The notes: a model not told the origin generated them from the sequence alone. Shown: positions 25,024 to 33,297, counted from the stretch's first letter. The stretch is DNA of 64,000 nucleotides from DAOTYH01 sp034435015 (GCA_034435015.1 DAOTYH010000045.1:186001-250000); one strand, 5' to 3'. Program-made: numbers and translations.

Positions 25024-27497
25024 CAGTCTTGCTCCTGTTGCTCACGTCGGGTTGCCAGACCGTAGATGACGCCCCCCAGCGCGATAACAAGCGCCGCTAC
25101 CAGGGCGCCGCTTGCCTGCGCATTCCAGATTGCTATCACGGAGGGCGCAGGGTTGTTTCCGCTGGCTGTGCGATAGGCTATAGCCTCGTTGACACCGCTC
25201 AAGACGCCCGCTAATTGACCGGTTTGCTGGTAAGGGTAGGCGGTTGGTGCTGAACTGGCACTCATCGCGGCCAAAATCGGAAGGCCTGTAGGCCGTCCAG
25301 CCTGTTCAATCCAGATACGTAGATCATCCGTGCGTGAGGCCAGCACGATAATGAGATCGAGCGACAGCTCAGTAAGGCGCGTAGCTGTGATGCCGGTAGG
25401 CCGGCCCAGATAGTCAAAAGCCAGCGGCGAGGGTACTCCCGGCGAACTGCCAACTGCGAGGGCGCTGACACCGTTGGCCTCTCCCGAAATATAACCCAAG
25501 TTGATCCATCTGCCGCCCGGCTCATCATCGCCTATATGGGTAGGGGTAACCTGCCCGAAGGCAGACTGAGCCATAGCTGGTCCAGTAATCCGAGTGCTGA
25601 TGGCATAGACAGTGAGATCAGGCCTTTCAGCAAGATGTTCAAGGAGAGCCTGGGCAAGTATCTGCATCTCCCCAGCGGTATCCGGCTCATATTCAAAGGC
25701 GACCAGTACATGACCGCTCGGAGGAAGAGCCTCAATGAGCTGGTAAATGGCTCGAACTGAATCTGGCTGGGCCAGGGAGGGGTCAAGCAGAGTGAACCCC
25801 AGCATATTGGGCAGGATGATGGCCGCCGCTATGACTATACTGACCAGCCAACGTACGATGGGCAATGCACGGCGGCGCCTCCCGGAAACTGATACCCCCT
25901 CCGATTCATGACCCAATAGCTTCTGTACCAGTTCAATTCGCCGTGTCTGGTCTTTTGTGATAACCGTCCCGTCTACCAGACTGCGGGTTTGCAGGGTTAC
26001 ACCGTCAAACAGCAATTCGGGCCGAATAACACCGGTGACATCCTTAAGTGCCCCTACTGTTTCAGGGGTAGTTTCGGCCTTGCCTGCCGGCTGGCCGGTG
26101 ATCGCTTCAAAGCGAAGGTCTCCAATCTGGGCAAGCAACTCGGGCGCCGCCTCTGGAAGCTCATCGGCTGGCTTCTCTTCAGGTATGCCTTCTGCCAGCA
26201 ATTCTGAAATGTCCGCCGCGCTGAATAGCTCCTCGGGCACCTTTTCTATGTCGGGCAAGACCGGTGGGGGGGCCAGGTCAGCAGACAGCCCCAACAAATC
26301 TTCTCCGGCTACAGGCAGGCTGGGGCCCGGTTGTTCGCTGAAATCAATCAAGCCGAGCCAGTCTGGAGCAGTTGCCCCGCGCGGCTCGCTGGTGATGTCA
26401 GGGGCGGGCGCCACAGGGGGAGGAGATGGTTCAGGCGAAGGAAAGGTTTCGCCTGAGGCCGGCTTCAGGCCAAGAGCGCTGATCCAATCGTCCCCTTCCG
26501 GCGTCACGTGAGCCGGCGGCTTCTCTGGCGGTGCGGGAGACGGCGTAGAAGGAATGAGGTCACGCAACCAGTCGGGCGCCTCGTCTGACGGGGGAGCTGG
26601 GGGGGGTGTGGCAGGTTCAACACTGGCGGGCTTGGACAGGCCAATCTGCGCCAGCCAGTCAGCCTCACCTTCCGAGCTGGGAACAACTGGAGGCGAAGGC
26701 TCGGCGCTCAAGGCAGAGGGCGGCTCAGAAACTCCGATTCCCTGCAACCAGTCGGGTATCTCTTCGGCAGGAGGCTCGATGGCAGGAGTTGGAGACGAGG
26801 CCTTTGGTGATCCTAGCCCTTCAACTTCTGCCAGCCAGTCCGGTATCTCGTCTGCAGGGAGTTTTGCCGGCTCCTCCGACGGCCTGGTCGGCCAATCTGG
26901 CTCTTCAGGCATTGCAAGAGGTTGGGGCGGGGGCGGCACAGGCATAGCCGGCTTGGCGGTTTCATTCAGCCAGTCCGGTACCTCTTCGGCTGGAGATGTG
27001 GTAGGGAGTGCTGAGGGAGCTTCAGCCAGCCAGTCAGGCAAGTCTGGAGGGGGCGTTGAAGCAGACGGCTGGGCTGGCCGCTCAAGGTCTTTGAGCCAGC
27101 CCGGCGTTTCATCAGTTACCGGTGCAGGTTGGGCGGGCACGGCTGAAGAAGGAGCTTCGATGTCTTGTAGCCAGTCGGGTATTTCTTCCTGTGAAGAGGC
27201 TGGAGGCAGGGGCGTCTGAAGAATGTCTGATAGCCAATCAGGCGCACTTTTTCCTTCAGCAGGTCCGTAAGAGAAATCAGGCTCTGGCTCTTTAAGGGGG
27301 CTGGTCGGTTTCTTGGTATCCGTCAAGCCCAGTTGGGAACGCAGGTCGTTCAGGTCATCAAATGGGGATGGCTGATCTGCCCCACCAGACAGCGCGGCTG
27401 AACCCAGCCGGGTGCCGCAGTAGGCACATACCGTCGCCCCGGCAGGGTTCTCCTTCCCACATACACTGCAACGAACCGGAGGTTCAGTCTGACCCAT
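25023..27497 (-). CDS. Zinc-ribbon membrane protein with PDWL-type repeats
   Basis: An 824-residue protein that I do not recognise as a named family. It has an N-terminal zinc ribbon (Cys10, Cys13, Cys24, Cys27) and a Pro/Ser/Glu-rich region (85-382) with twelve short repeats centred on PDWL. About 150 further acidic residues follow. A first membrane helix lies near 548-572 after a basic RRRR patch, then a globular domain of about 220 residues facing outside (GHVLVAFEYEPDTAGEMQILAQ, VSALAVGSSPG). A second membrane helix near the C-terminus (about 795-815) closes the protein. The first half is therefore probably cytoplasmic and the repeat region a docking platform. AGGAGAA precedes the ATG. 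It sits in the middle of the seven-gene leftward cluster. Confidence 0.72.
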   Translation of the reverse strand: MGQTEPPVRCSVCGKENPAGATVCAYCGTRLGSAALSGGADQPSPFDDLNDLRSQLGLTDTKKPTSPLKEPEPDFSYGPAEGKSAPDWLSDILQTPLPPASSQEEIPDWLQDIEAPSSAVPAQPAPVTDETPGWLKDLERPAQPSASTPPPDLPDWLAEAPSALPTTSPAEEVPDWLNETAKPAMPVPPPPQPLAMPEEPDWPTRPSEEPAKLPADEIPDWLAEVEGLGSPKASSPTPAIEPPAEEIPDWLQGIGVSEPPSALSAEPSPPVVPSSEGEADWLAQIGLSKPASVEPATPPPAPPSDEAPDWLRDLIPSTPSPAPPEKPPAHVTPEGDDWISALGLKPASGETFPSPEPSPPPVAPAPDITSEPRGATAPDWLGLIDFSEQPGPSLPVAGEDLLGLSADLAPPPVLPDIEKVPEELFSAADISELLAEGIPEEKPADELPEAAPELLAQIGDLRFEAITGQPAGKAETTPETVGALKDVTGVIRPELLFDGVTLQTRSLVDGTVITKDQTRRIELVQKLLGHESEGVSVSGRRRRALPIVRWLVSIVIAAAIILPNMLGFTLLDPSLAQPDSVRAIYQLIEALPPSGHVLVAFEYEPDTAGEMQILAQALLEHLAERPDLTVYAISTRITGPAMAQSAFGQVTPTHIGDDEPGGRWINLGYISGEANGVSALAVGSSPGVPSPLAFDYLGRPTGITATRLTELSLDLIIVLASRTDDLRIWIEQAGRPTGLPILAAMSASSAPTAYPYQQTGQLAGVLSGVNEAIAYRTASGNNPAPSVIAIWNAQASGALVAALVIALGGVIYGLATRREQQEQD
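26352..27245 (-). repeat. Twelve PDWL-type short linear repeats within the zinc-ribbon protein
   Basis: Tryptophans at residues 88, 109, 134, 156, 176, 202, 221, 250, 281, 310, 338 and 380 sit in motifs of the form (I/V/A)PDWLxx(I/L). Variants are PGWL, PDWP, ADWL and DDWI. Spacing is 20-42 residues, with Pro/Ser/Glu linkers that vary freely. The core is preserved although the linkers are not, which is what selection on a binding motif would give. Confidence 0.85.
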
Positions 27498-27518
27498 CTA
27501 ATCTTCTCCTGCGCCGGA

Positions 27519-28154
27519 CTAGTCCTTGTAGGGACGTTCTGAGCCTGTCAGCACACGAATTCCGATGGCGATTGTGCCCAGCGCAACACCAATTAGGATA
27601 CCGCGCGCCCCTGCAGAGGCAGGTACGCGGATCAGCCACTCCCGAAAGCCATTCAAAGGGGCGATGAACTGGAGCGGAATCCACCCGATCAGGGTGATGA
27701 TCACAACAGCCAAAAAGCCGACAGACCACAGATCAGCCCTTGACCTTAACATACGGACCGCCCCTACGATTAAAAAGAACATGACAAGAACAGCCAGCGC
27801 CGCCTGAGAGGTTACCAGCACCCCCGAAAATAACAGACGTGTCACGCTGGTTTGCTGATAGAGGGCGGGAGTGTCCCTGCCTATTCCCTCAACGATGCCT
27901 AGTATCAGCGTCATGAGGGCGGCACCGGATGTGATCAGGCTGTAGAACCAGCCTCGCGCCTGAGCTTGAATGCGGCGTGTGTGAACCAACAGCAGGTTAA
28001 TCAGCCCAACCAGTACAGCCAATCCACCCAGTATGACTGCCCAGTCGGTCAAGATCAGGCGGATAGCCAGCAATTGGGAGTTCTGGACCAGGTAGCTCAG
28101 CAGAGTAATCAGGCCGACCCCAATGGCGATGGCGGCAGGGATAACGTATTTCAT
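27519..28154 (-). CDS. Polytopic membrane protein of unknown function
   Basis: A 211-residue protein with about six membrane helices (IPAAIAIGVGLITLLSYLV, VILGGLAVLVGLINLLLV, FYSLITSGAALMTLILGIV, AALAVLVMFFLIVGAV, SVGFLAVVIITLIGWIPL and ILIGVALGTIAIGIRVL). The inner loop HTRRIQAQARGW is basic. It ends 21 bases before the zinc-ribbon gene and begins 18 bases after the DUF6754-like gene, as expected for one operon. No catalytic motif is visible. Confidence 0.7.
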   Translation of the reverse strand: MKYVIPAAIAIGVGLITLLSYLVQNSQLLAIRLILTDWAVILGGLAVLVGLINLLLVHTRRIQAQARGWFYSLITSGAALMTLILGIVEGIGRDTPALYQQTSVTRLLFSGVLVTSQAALAVLVMFFLIVGAVRMLRSRADLWSVGFLAVVIITLIGWIPLQFIAPLNGFREWLIRVPASAGARGILIGVALGTIAIGIRVLTGSERPYKD

Positions 28155-28172
28155 CTCGATACCTTGCGGGCA

Positions 28173-28934
28173 CTAACGTAAAAGCCCAAATGTCTGTAGG
28201 ACAGCCCCAACTGCAATAATGCCTGCAATAATCCAGCGCAAGATGTCCAGCGCGATAAGACTGCCTATAGCAGCCGAGTCTTCCGTCAGGTAAGCACGGG
28301 CAACGAACATCTCCTCTCCGATCAGTGCCTGATCAGCCATAACGTAGCCGACAGCCTGAGCTTCCAACCGGTCACTCCCAATGGTCTGTGAGATGCCATG
28401 CCGCTCTCCCGCCTCCGCTATCAGGGCTACCTCCGGGCCAAATGAGCCGATCAGGACGTTAGCGCGCACGTCGTCGTCAGCGACAACGCTGGTTGCTCCC
28501 CCTGCCAGTGCAATAGGGTCGAGGGCAACTAACCGGGCCGCTGTTGACTCGTATCTTTCCAATGTTCCCTTCTGGCGATAGGCCCGGCGGACAAAATCTC
28601 CCGCCACCAACAAAGTTGCGGCATCGGCAGTTGTTGCTACAGGGGACAAATCGCTGATTGCCGAGGCGTGAGAAGCGATGTCTAGAATGGATAACCCTGC
28701 CAGTGTAACCCCTGCTTTTTCCCCGATTAGGCTGTTCGCGCCAAGCGATACATGCACCCGCCCGCCGCTCTCTATGGCTTGCCCTACCTGTTTAGGGAGC
28801 ATGTCATATCCCCTCAAGGGGCGAAGAGTGGGCTTAAGCCCTCGATGAGCTAGAAAGGTAAAGGCAATATACGCCAGTACACCTATACTGATCAGGATCA
28901 AGCCTAGCAAATCAGGAATCACGATGTTGAACAC
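28173..28934 (-). CDS. DUF6754-like membrane protein
   Basis: A 253-residue protein with an N-terminal helix (LLGLILISIGVLAYIAFTFLA) and a C-terminal helix (IIAGIIAVGAVLQTFGL) enclosing a soluble alpha/beta domain (GRVHVSLGANSLIGEKAGVT, GATSVVADDDVRANVLIGSFG). I recall similar Chloroflexota proteins being annotated with DUF6754, but the match was not computed. The central domain looks related to the outside domain of the zinc-ribbon protein two genes downstream, in that both contain a similar SIGxxGPE/VGSSPG-type turn; this is a weak visual resemblance. It starts with GTG, preceded by AGGTAGG, 6 bases after the small upstream gene. Confidence 0.65.
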   Translation of the reverse strand: MFNIVIPDLLGLILISIGVLAYIAFTFLAHRGLKPTLRPLRGYDMLPKQVGQAIESGGRVHVSLGANSLIGEKAGVTLAGLSILDIASHASAISDLSPVATTADAATLLVAGDFVRRAYRQKGTLERYESTAARLVALDPIALAGGATSVVADDDVRANVLIGSFGPEVALIAEAGERHGISQTIGSDRLEAQAVGYVMADQALIGEEMFVARAYLTEDSAAIGSLIALDILRWIIAGIIAVGAVLQTFGLLR

Positions 28935-28940
28935 GGTAGC

Positions 28941-29219
28941 CTACCTGCCTTCACGCTCTGACTCTGGCGCCCTGGGCGGCTCGCCCAGCCCATGCAGGTT
29001 GTCAGGGTTATCCAGCAATTCAGCCAGCTCCCCGACCATGTCAAACCTTCCAATCAGGGTAAAAGCTGGCTGGACGAACCACAGCAGTTGGGCGGCAAGG
29101 GGGGCAAGAGGGCGAACGGCTTCAACAATGGCCTGTGCCGGGCCATATAATCCCGTCCTGATAAGGCGGCTCTGCCAGTTGGCGGCTTGTTCCAGCCAGT
29201 AAGGTTTGTTGTCTAGCAT
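28941..29219 (-). CDS. Small hypothetical protein, first gene of the unknown cluster
   Basis: A 92-residue protein with an amphipathic N-terminal half (KPYWLEQAANWQSRLIRTGL), a hydrophobic stretch (PLAAQLLWFVQPAFTLIG) and an acidic, Pro-rich tail. It has no known domain. It is the first gene of the leftward cluster. The ATG at 29219 lies exactly 7 bases after a TATACT, and no Shine-Dalgarno sequence fits in between, so it may be translated from a leaderless mRNA. Confidence in expression is moderate. Confidence 0.6.
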   Translation of the reverse strand: MLDNKPYWLEQAANWQSRLIRTGLYGPAQAIVEAVRPLAPLAAQLLWFVQPAFTLIGRFDMVGELAELLDNPDNLHGLGEPPRAPESEREGR

Positions 29220-29225
29220 GGTTCG

Positions 29226-29287
29226 CAGTATAGCATGGCGGACTGCTGAACAAAAGACTACAGATCGTTCTCTCTGTCAGTATAGCA
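29226..29287 (-). promoter_or_regulatory. Tandem extended -10 promoters for the unknown cluster
   Basis: The minus strand holds TGCTATACTG twice, as plus-strand CAGTATAGCA at 29226-29235 and 29278-29287, 52 bases apart. The nearer TATACT ends 7 bases before the ATG at 29219 (leaderless start); the farther one would give a leader of about 50 bases. Identical 10-mers suggest a duplicated promoter, or a promoter plus binding site. Confidence 0.5.
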
Positions 29288-29337
29288 CTATGCCGAGTAC
29301 GGGCAAGCCAAGTTAGAGTAGTCTCTAGCTGGTCATG

Positions 29338-29343
29338 TATAAT
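29338..29343 (+). promoter_or_regulatory. Candidate -10 element for the HAD phosphatase gene
   Basis: A perfect TATAAT is followed after six bases by an in-frame GTG (29350), and after 45 bases by the ATG at 29389. No good -35 is seen at 17 bases. It lies on the opposite strand to, and outside, the tandem promoters of the leftward cluster. Confidence 0.4.
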
Positions 29344-29388
29344 TAGCGTGTGTGTCTCTCTCATGTCAAGGAGTGTGCTGAAAGCGTT

Positions 29389-30105
29389 ATGGCGCTCAAC
29401 CGTTTAGTCTTATTTGATGTAGATGGAACGCTACTGTGGCCGGATGGAGCAGGCCGTGCATCCATGAAGACAGCACTCGAGTCTGTCTATGGCACAGCGG
29501 GTCTGATCGAGAGCCATGACTTTGCAGGACGTACCGATCGGGATACGGTCTATACGTTACTCCGTGAGGCAGGTTTGCCAGACTCCCTGATCTGGGAACG
29601 GTTCGAGCAGTTCGGGGCCAGCATGGAGGCCGAGCTAAAGAGGCGGCTTGCACTCAGACTACACGACATCCGCCCATGCCCCGGTGCACAGCATCTTGTC
29701 TCGATTCTGGCCGCCCGCGATGATGTAGTGGTCGGACTGGTGACAGGCAACTTGAAGCCCATAGCCCTCCTTAAGTTGGAAGCGGCTGGGTTTGACCCAT
29801 CGCTGTTTCGCGTGGGCGCTTATGGAACTGAGTCTATTGACCGGGCCGGTCTGCCGCCTCTGGCAGTCGAGCGGGCGGCCCAGATAACGGGAGTGTCATT
29901 TAGAGGGAAACAGATCGTTATCGTGGGAGACACACCAGCCGACGTGACCTGTGGCCGGGATTTGGAGGCGCGGAGCATCGCCGTTGGGACGGGATGGTGT
30001 GAGCGGGCAGAGCTTGAGGCAGTCAGCCCGGACTTCTACTTTCAGGACCTATCCGATGTAGAGGCGGTGCTGGGAGCGATTTTCTCTGAATTCGGCGCCG
30101 GCTAG
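29389..30105 (+). CDS. HAD-superfamily phosphatase, phosphoglycolate-phosphatase-like
   Basis: A 238-residue hydrolase beginning MALNRLVLFDVDGTLL, with the nucleophile Asp10 and the acid/base Asp12. VTGNLKPIALLKLEAAG supplies the second motif, and VIVGDTPADVTCGRD the metal-binding motif IV. A helical cap lies at about 20-85 (type C1). These features fit phosphoglycolate or small sugar-phosphate phosphatases; the substrate is open. The ATG at 29389 keeps the usual family N-terminus. A GTG at 29350 would add 13 residues and would be only six bases from a TATAAT, so it could be a leaderless start. Confidence 0.82.
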   Translation: MALNRLVLFDVDGTLLWPDGAGRASMKTALESVYGTAGLIESHDFAGRTDRDTVYTLLREAGLPDSLIWERFEQFGASMEAELKRRLALRLHDIRPCPGAQHLVSILAARDDVVVGLVTGNLKPIALLKLEAAGFDPSLFRVGAYGTESIDRAGLPPLAVERAAQITGVSFRGKQIVIVGDTPADVTCGRDLEARSIAVGTGWCERAELEAVSPDFYFQDLSDVEAVLGAIFSEFGAG

Positions 30106-30126
30106 ACAGTATGGTTATCAGGGAGT

Positions 30127-30155
30127 TTGACACACAGAGTAAAAGACCCTATTAT
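30127..30155 (+). promoter_or_regulatory. Strong sigma-70-type promoter for the FHA gene
   Basis: A perfect TTGACA (30127-30132) and TATTAT (30150-30155) are separated by 17 bases. Transcription would start near 30162, leaving a 45-base leader with GAGGAGG before the ATG at 30207. Confidence 0.72.
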
Positions 30156-30206
30156 AACGGCGTCTGAAATAATGTTGATGTTTATCTGTGCGAGGAGGCG
30201 TATACT

Positions 30207-30803
30207 ATGCAACCAGGCGCTAGCTTCCGGCTCATCGTCCGCCGCGGGCCCCAGCCAAACCAGCAGTACGAACTGACCCGTGACACCATTACTATAGGCC
30301 GTGATATTACTAACGACATCGTAATCAATGACGCAGAAGTTTCGCGCCATCATGCTCGTCTGGTTCGCACTGCCGCCGGGTTTACCATTGAGGACCTGCG
30401 CAGTACAAATGGTACGTTTGTCAACCGGCAACGCATCACCGCGCCATACCAGCTCTCCAATGGAGACCTGCTTGGCCTGGGTGAGACGGTCACGCTGGTA
30501 TATGAGGTGGTTGGCGCAGGGGCGGCGCCAACTATGGTGGGCACGGCGGTAGGTGCAGGGGCTCCTCAGCCTGCGCAGGCAGGATGGTCTCAACCTGCCT
30601 ATGTCTCGCCCCCTTCTACGCCAGCGCCTGTTGCACAGGAGGAAGAGACTCAGCCTGATCGTAACCGCTGGATTGTTATCGGTTGTGGTGTGCTGACCTT
30701 AGTCTTTTGTTGTGTGCTGGTAATAGCTGTCATCTATATTGACAGTAACAGACTATGGTGTGAGCTTCCGCTCAGCGATATGATTTTCAACAATTGTCCC
30801 TGA
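30207..30803 (+). CDS. FHA-domain membrane protein
   Basis: A 198-residue protein with an N-terminal forkhead-associated domain (about 8-98). The phosphothreonine-binding residues are GRD, EVSRHHARL and DLRSTNGTFVNR. A Pro/Ala/Gln-rich linker and one transmembrane helix (about 153-175, VIGCGVLTLVFCCVLVIAVIYI) lead to a short outside tail with two cysteines. The FHA domain faces the cytoplasm and would bind a phosphorylated partner; no Ser/Thr kinase gene is in view. It is driven by a consensus promoter and ends at a bidirectional terminator, so it is a single-gene unit. Confidence 0.88.
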   Translation: MQPGASFRLIVRRGPQPNQQYELTRDTITIGRDITNDIVINDAEVSRHHARLVRTAAGFTIEDLRSTNGTFVNRQRITAPYQLSNGDLLGLGETVTLVYEVVGAGAAPTMVGTAVGAGAPQPAQAGWSQPAYVSPPSTPAPVAQEEETQPDRNRWIVIGCGVLTLVFCCVLVIAVIYIDSNRLWCELPLSDMIFNNCP

Positions 30804-30833
30804 TCTCAACTCAGGCTAACTGGAGATATAAAA

Positions 30834-30865
30834 AAGCGGCTGTCCCGCTGAAGGGACAGCCGCTT
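30834..30865. terminator. Bidirectional intrinsic terminator
   Basis: A perfect 13-bp stem (30834-30846 with 30853-30865, loop GCTGAA). On the minus strand it is followed by TTTTTTATATC, a strong T-tract serving the gene at 30884-31345; on the plus strand by ACTTTAATCC, serving the FHA gene. Confidence 0.85.
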
Positions 30866-30883
30866 ACTTTAATCCGATGCGGT

Positions 30884-31345
30884 TTAAAACTGAAGGGTGT
30901 TAGTCAGGACTAACACAAGGCAGGCACATGCACAGCAGGCAACCAGGGCTAACGCGATTCCCCCAACGATCAGCGCTGTTTTCTGAGAGTTGGGGTCTTT
31001 GATGCCGATGTCGCTGAGCAACTTGTTGATGCCGCTTTGCGCCGAGGTGGCCATGCCGGGGGTCTCGGCGGAAGGCGCGAAGGAGGGGGGCGCCTTTTCA
31101 GGGCTGGCGGGTGCAACAGGCGGCTTTGAGCCGGCGGAGGCCCATTCATCACCGCCGGCGGCAGGAGGTGTTTCAGGCCGCTTGGCCTTGCTCATCTGGG
31201 CTGTAACCCAGTCGCCTGGCTTCTTTTCCTTCTTCTTTTCCGGCTCCGGCTGTTCGCCCCCGCCCATTGCTACTGTCTTTTCCGTTCCTTCGGGTTCTTC
31301 AGAAGACTGCGGCTTCTTTTCCAGTTCGTCGTTCTCACTAAACAT
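30884..31345 (-). CDS. Hypothetical membrane protein with Cys-rich C-terminal helix
   Basis: A 153-residue protein I do not recognise. It has a highly charged N-terminus (Glu/Lys-rich to residue 60), a Pro/Ala/Ser-rich middle, a short predicted helix with INKLLSDIGIKDPNSQKT, and one membrane helix at the end carrying CCACAC (about 123-149). The design resembles a C-tail-anchored protein with a large cytoplasmic part. GAGAGGA precedes the ATG by about 6 bases. The neighbouring FHA protein also has a single C-terminal helix with cysteines (FCCVL). Expression is supported by the good ribosome site and the terminator. Confidence 0.65.
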   Translation of the reverse strand: MFSENDELEKKPQSSEEPEGTEKTVAMGGGEQPEPEKKKEKKPGDWVTAQMSKAKRPETPPAAGGDEWASAGSKPPVAPASPEKAPPSFAPSAETPGMATSAQSGINKLLSDIGIKDPNSQKTALIVGGIALALVACCACACLVLVLTNTLQF

Positions 31346-31446
31346 GAATTCCTCTCCGTTTCACCTTTTGGATTGATCGAGGCGAACAGCCTCTCCTCTC
31401 GAACAAGTTGCTCAGAACTATACGACCGATCGTTCATCTTGACAAG

Positions 31447-33213
31447 TTACTCTCCCAGTCGTGCCAGTTCTTCTTCGGCGACCTTTTCGTCAAGCTTCTT
31501 GAACAGCGGCACAGGCTGGCGGAGCTTCTGCCCCGCAGGCAGTGTCTGTGGCTCCCAGCGCCCTATTGCCATTGTCCCGTCGTAAATCAGCGCTTCATGT
31601 GAGCGAGAGTCTTCTTCGTAGCTTACGATATGTTGCTCGCCGAATAGCTGGCCTTCATAGCCTAACAGCTCATGCAGTTTCTGGGCTGTGAAAGGCAGGA
31701 AAGGGGCCAGTAATGTCTTAAGGTGATCAATGGCTTGGAGGGCTGTATAGACTGTCCTGGCGGCGGCTGGCTTGTCTTCTTTGATCACTTTAAACCATGG
31801 GGCGGTATCCAGGTAGACGTTGACCTCGCGTGCGAGTGTCATGGCTTCGTTCAAGGCCGCACGCAACTTGACAGCTTCAAGTAGTTTGCCGACAGTTTCA
31901 AATCCGTTCGCTGTCTTGACCAGCAGTGCCTTGTCCTCCGGACCCAGCTCACCGGGGTCGGGTACACAGCCGTCCCAGTGTTTGTAGGCAAACTGAAGCA
32001 CGCGGTTGGCTAGATTGCCCCACCATGCCACCAACTCATTGTTGTTACGAACCACGAACTCTGCCCAGCTAAAGTCGGAATCACGTGTTTCCGGGATGAT
32101 GGTACTGACATAGTAACGGATGGCATCCGGATCATAACGAGTCAGGATATCAGGCAACCACACAGCCCAGTTGCGGCTCTTTGAGAACTTTCCTCCCTCA
32201 ATGTTGACGTACTCATTGGCGGGGACATCATAAGGTAAAGTCAAAGGCTGGGAAGGATTATCGGAGTAGATGCCGGACACACCCATCAACTCGGCCTGCC
32301 AGATCACCGTATGGAAGGGTATGTTGTCCTTGCCGATGAAGTTGACAATCTTAGCATCAGGGTTGTACCACCAGTCGCGCCACGCTTCGGGCTGACCGGT
32401 ATTCTTAGCCCATTCCACCGAAGCCGAGAAGTAGCCGATCACCGCCTCGAACCAAACATACAGACATTTACCCTCCCATCCCTCCAGTGGGACGGGGATG
32501 CCCCAGTCAATGTCGCGTGTGATCGGACGTCCCTTGAGTTCCTCGACCATGTTACGGGCGAAGCTGATCACGTTAGCGCGCCAGTGTTCCTTGCCATGGC
32601 TCAAATAATCACGTAGCTGTTCCTTAAACTGAGGCAGGTCAAAGAAATAATGTTGTGTAGCCCGCACGACCGGCGTGTTGCCGGTCAGCTTGCTGCGCGG
32701 ATTGATTAGCTGTACCGCGTCAAGCAGGTGGCCGCAATTGTCGCACTGATCGCCTCGTGCCCCGGCATAGCCGCACAGGTAACATGTTCCCTCGACCAGC
32801 CGGTCAGGGAGGAAACGACCGGCCTTCTCGTCGTAGAGAAGCTCCTGTGTCTCTAGGTAGAGCAGTCCCCGTTCCAACAGCTTGAGGAAGAAATCCTGGG
32901 CGATACGATGGTGATTCTCAGTGTCGGTGTGGGTATATAGATCGTAGCTGATGCCGATCTTCTGCTGGGTCTCTAGAAAACGATGATGGTACTTCTCAAA
33001 TACCTGCCGCGGTGAGAGGCCTTCCTTTTCAGCGGTGACTGTGATAGGCGTCCCATGCGAGTCCGAGCCTGATACCATCAGGACCCGATTCCCCTTCAGA
33101 CGATGGTAGCGGGCATAGATGTCAGCGGGCAGGTAACATCCTGCCAAGTGGCCAACGTGCATATCGCCGTTGGCATATGGCCAAGCAACAGACACATGGA
33201 TGATCTCAGTCAT
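31447..33213 (-). CDS. metG: Methionine--tRNA ligase
   Basis: A 588-residue class I synthetase that charges initiator and elongator tRNA-Met. The HIGH motif appears as HVGH (19-22). The connective peptide has a zinc knuckle, CYLCGYAGARGDQCDNCG, indicating a type with two CxxC pairs. The KMSKS loop is KFSKS near residue 341. An anticodon-binding helical domain ends the protein, and no C-terminal EMAP tRNA-binding domain is present. The ATG at 33213 has GAGGAG about 9 bases upstream and begins MTEIIHVSVAWPYANG, the normal N-terminus. It is preceded by a structured leader with a terminator at 33263-33297, which points to transcriptional attenuation. Confidence 0.95.
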   Translation of the reverse strand: MTEIIHVSVAWPYANGDMHVGHLAGCYLPADIYARYHRLKGNRVLMVSGSDSHGTPITVTAEKEGLSPRQVFEKYHHRFLETQQKIGISYDLYTHTDTENHHRIAQDFFLKLLERGLLYLETQELLYDEKAGRFLPDRLVEGTCYLCGYAGARGDQCDNCGHLLDAVQLINPRSKLTGNTPVVRATQHYFFDLPQFKEQLRDYLSHGKEHWRANVISFARNMVEELKGRPITRDIDWGIPVPLEGWEGKCLYVWFEAVIGYFSASVEWAKNTGQPEAWRDWWYNPDAKIVNFIGKDNIPFHTVIWQAELMGVSGIYSDNPSQPLTLPYDVPANEYVNIEGGKFSKSRNWAVWLPDILTRYDPDAIRYYVSTIIPETRDSDFSWAEFVVRNNNELVAWWGNLANRVLQFAYKHWDGCVPDPGELGPEDKALLVKTANGFETVGKLLEAVKLRAALNEAMTLAREVNVYLDTAPWFKVIKEDKPAAARTVYTALQAIDHLKTLLAPFLPFTAQKLHELLGYEGQLFGEQHIVSYEEDSRSHEALIYDGTMAIGRWEPQTLPAGQKLRQPVPLFKKLDEKVAEEELARLGE

Positions 33214-33262
33214 AGCGGTTCTTCTCCTCACAGCGGTGTAGCGGTTGATCTGGGTGTTTCTG

Positions 33263-33297
33263 CCCAAACAAAAAGCCGCCAGTGCGGAACTGGCGGC
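33263..33297 (-). terminator. Intrinsic terminator within the metG leader
   Basis: A perfect 9-bp stem (33289-33297 with 33275-33283, loop TCCGC on the RNA strand) is followed by TTTTTGTTTGGG. It sits 50 bases before the metG ATG and after the structured leader, so it is placed to switch metG off rather than to end an upstream gene. Confidence 0.8.

Noticed and set aside
26554..27219. Long Ser/Gly-rich open frame opposite the PDWL-repeat region
   Set aside because: It is the antisense of the Pro/Ser-rich repeats, which keeps the frame open by composition. No start signal or domain.
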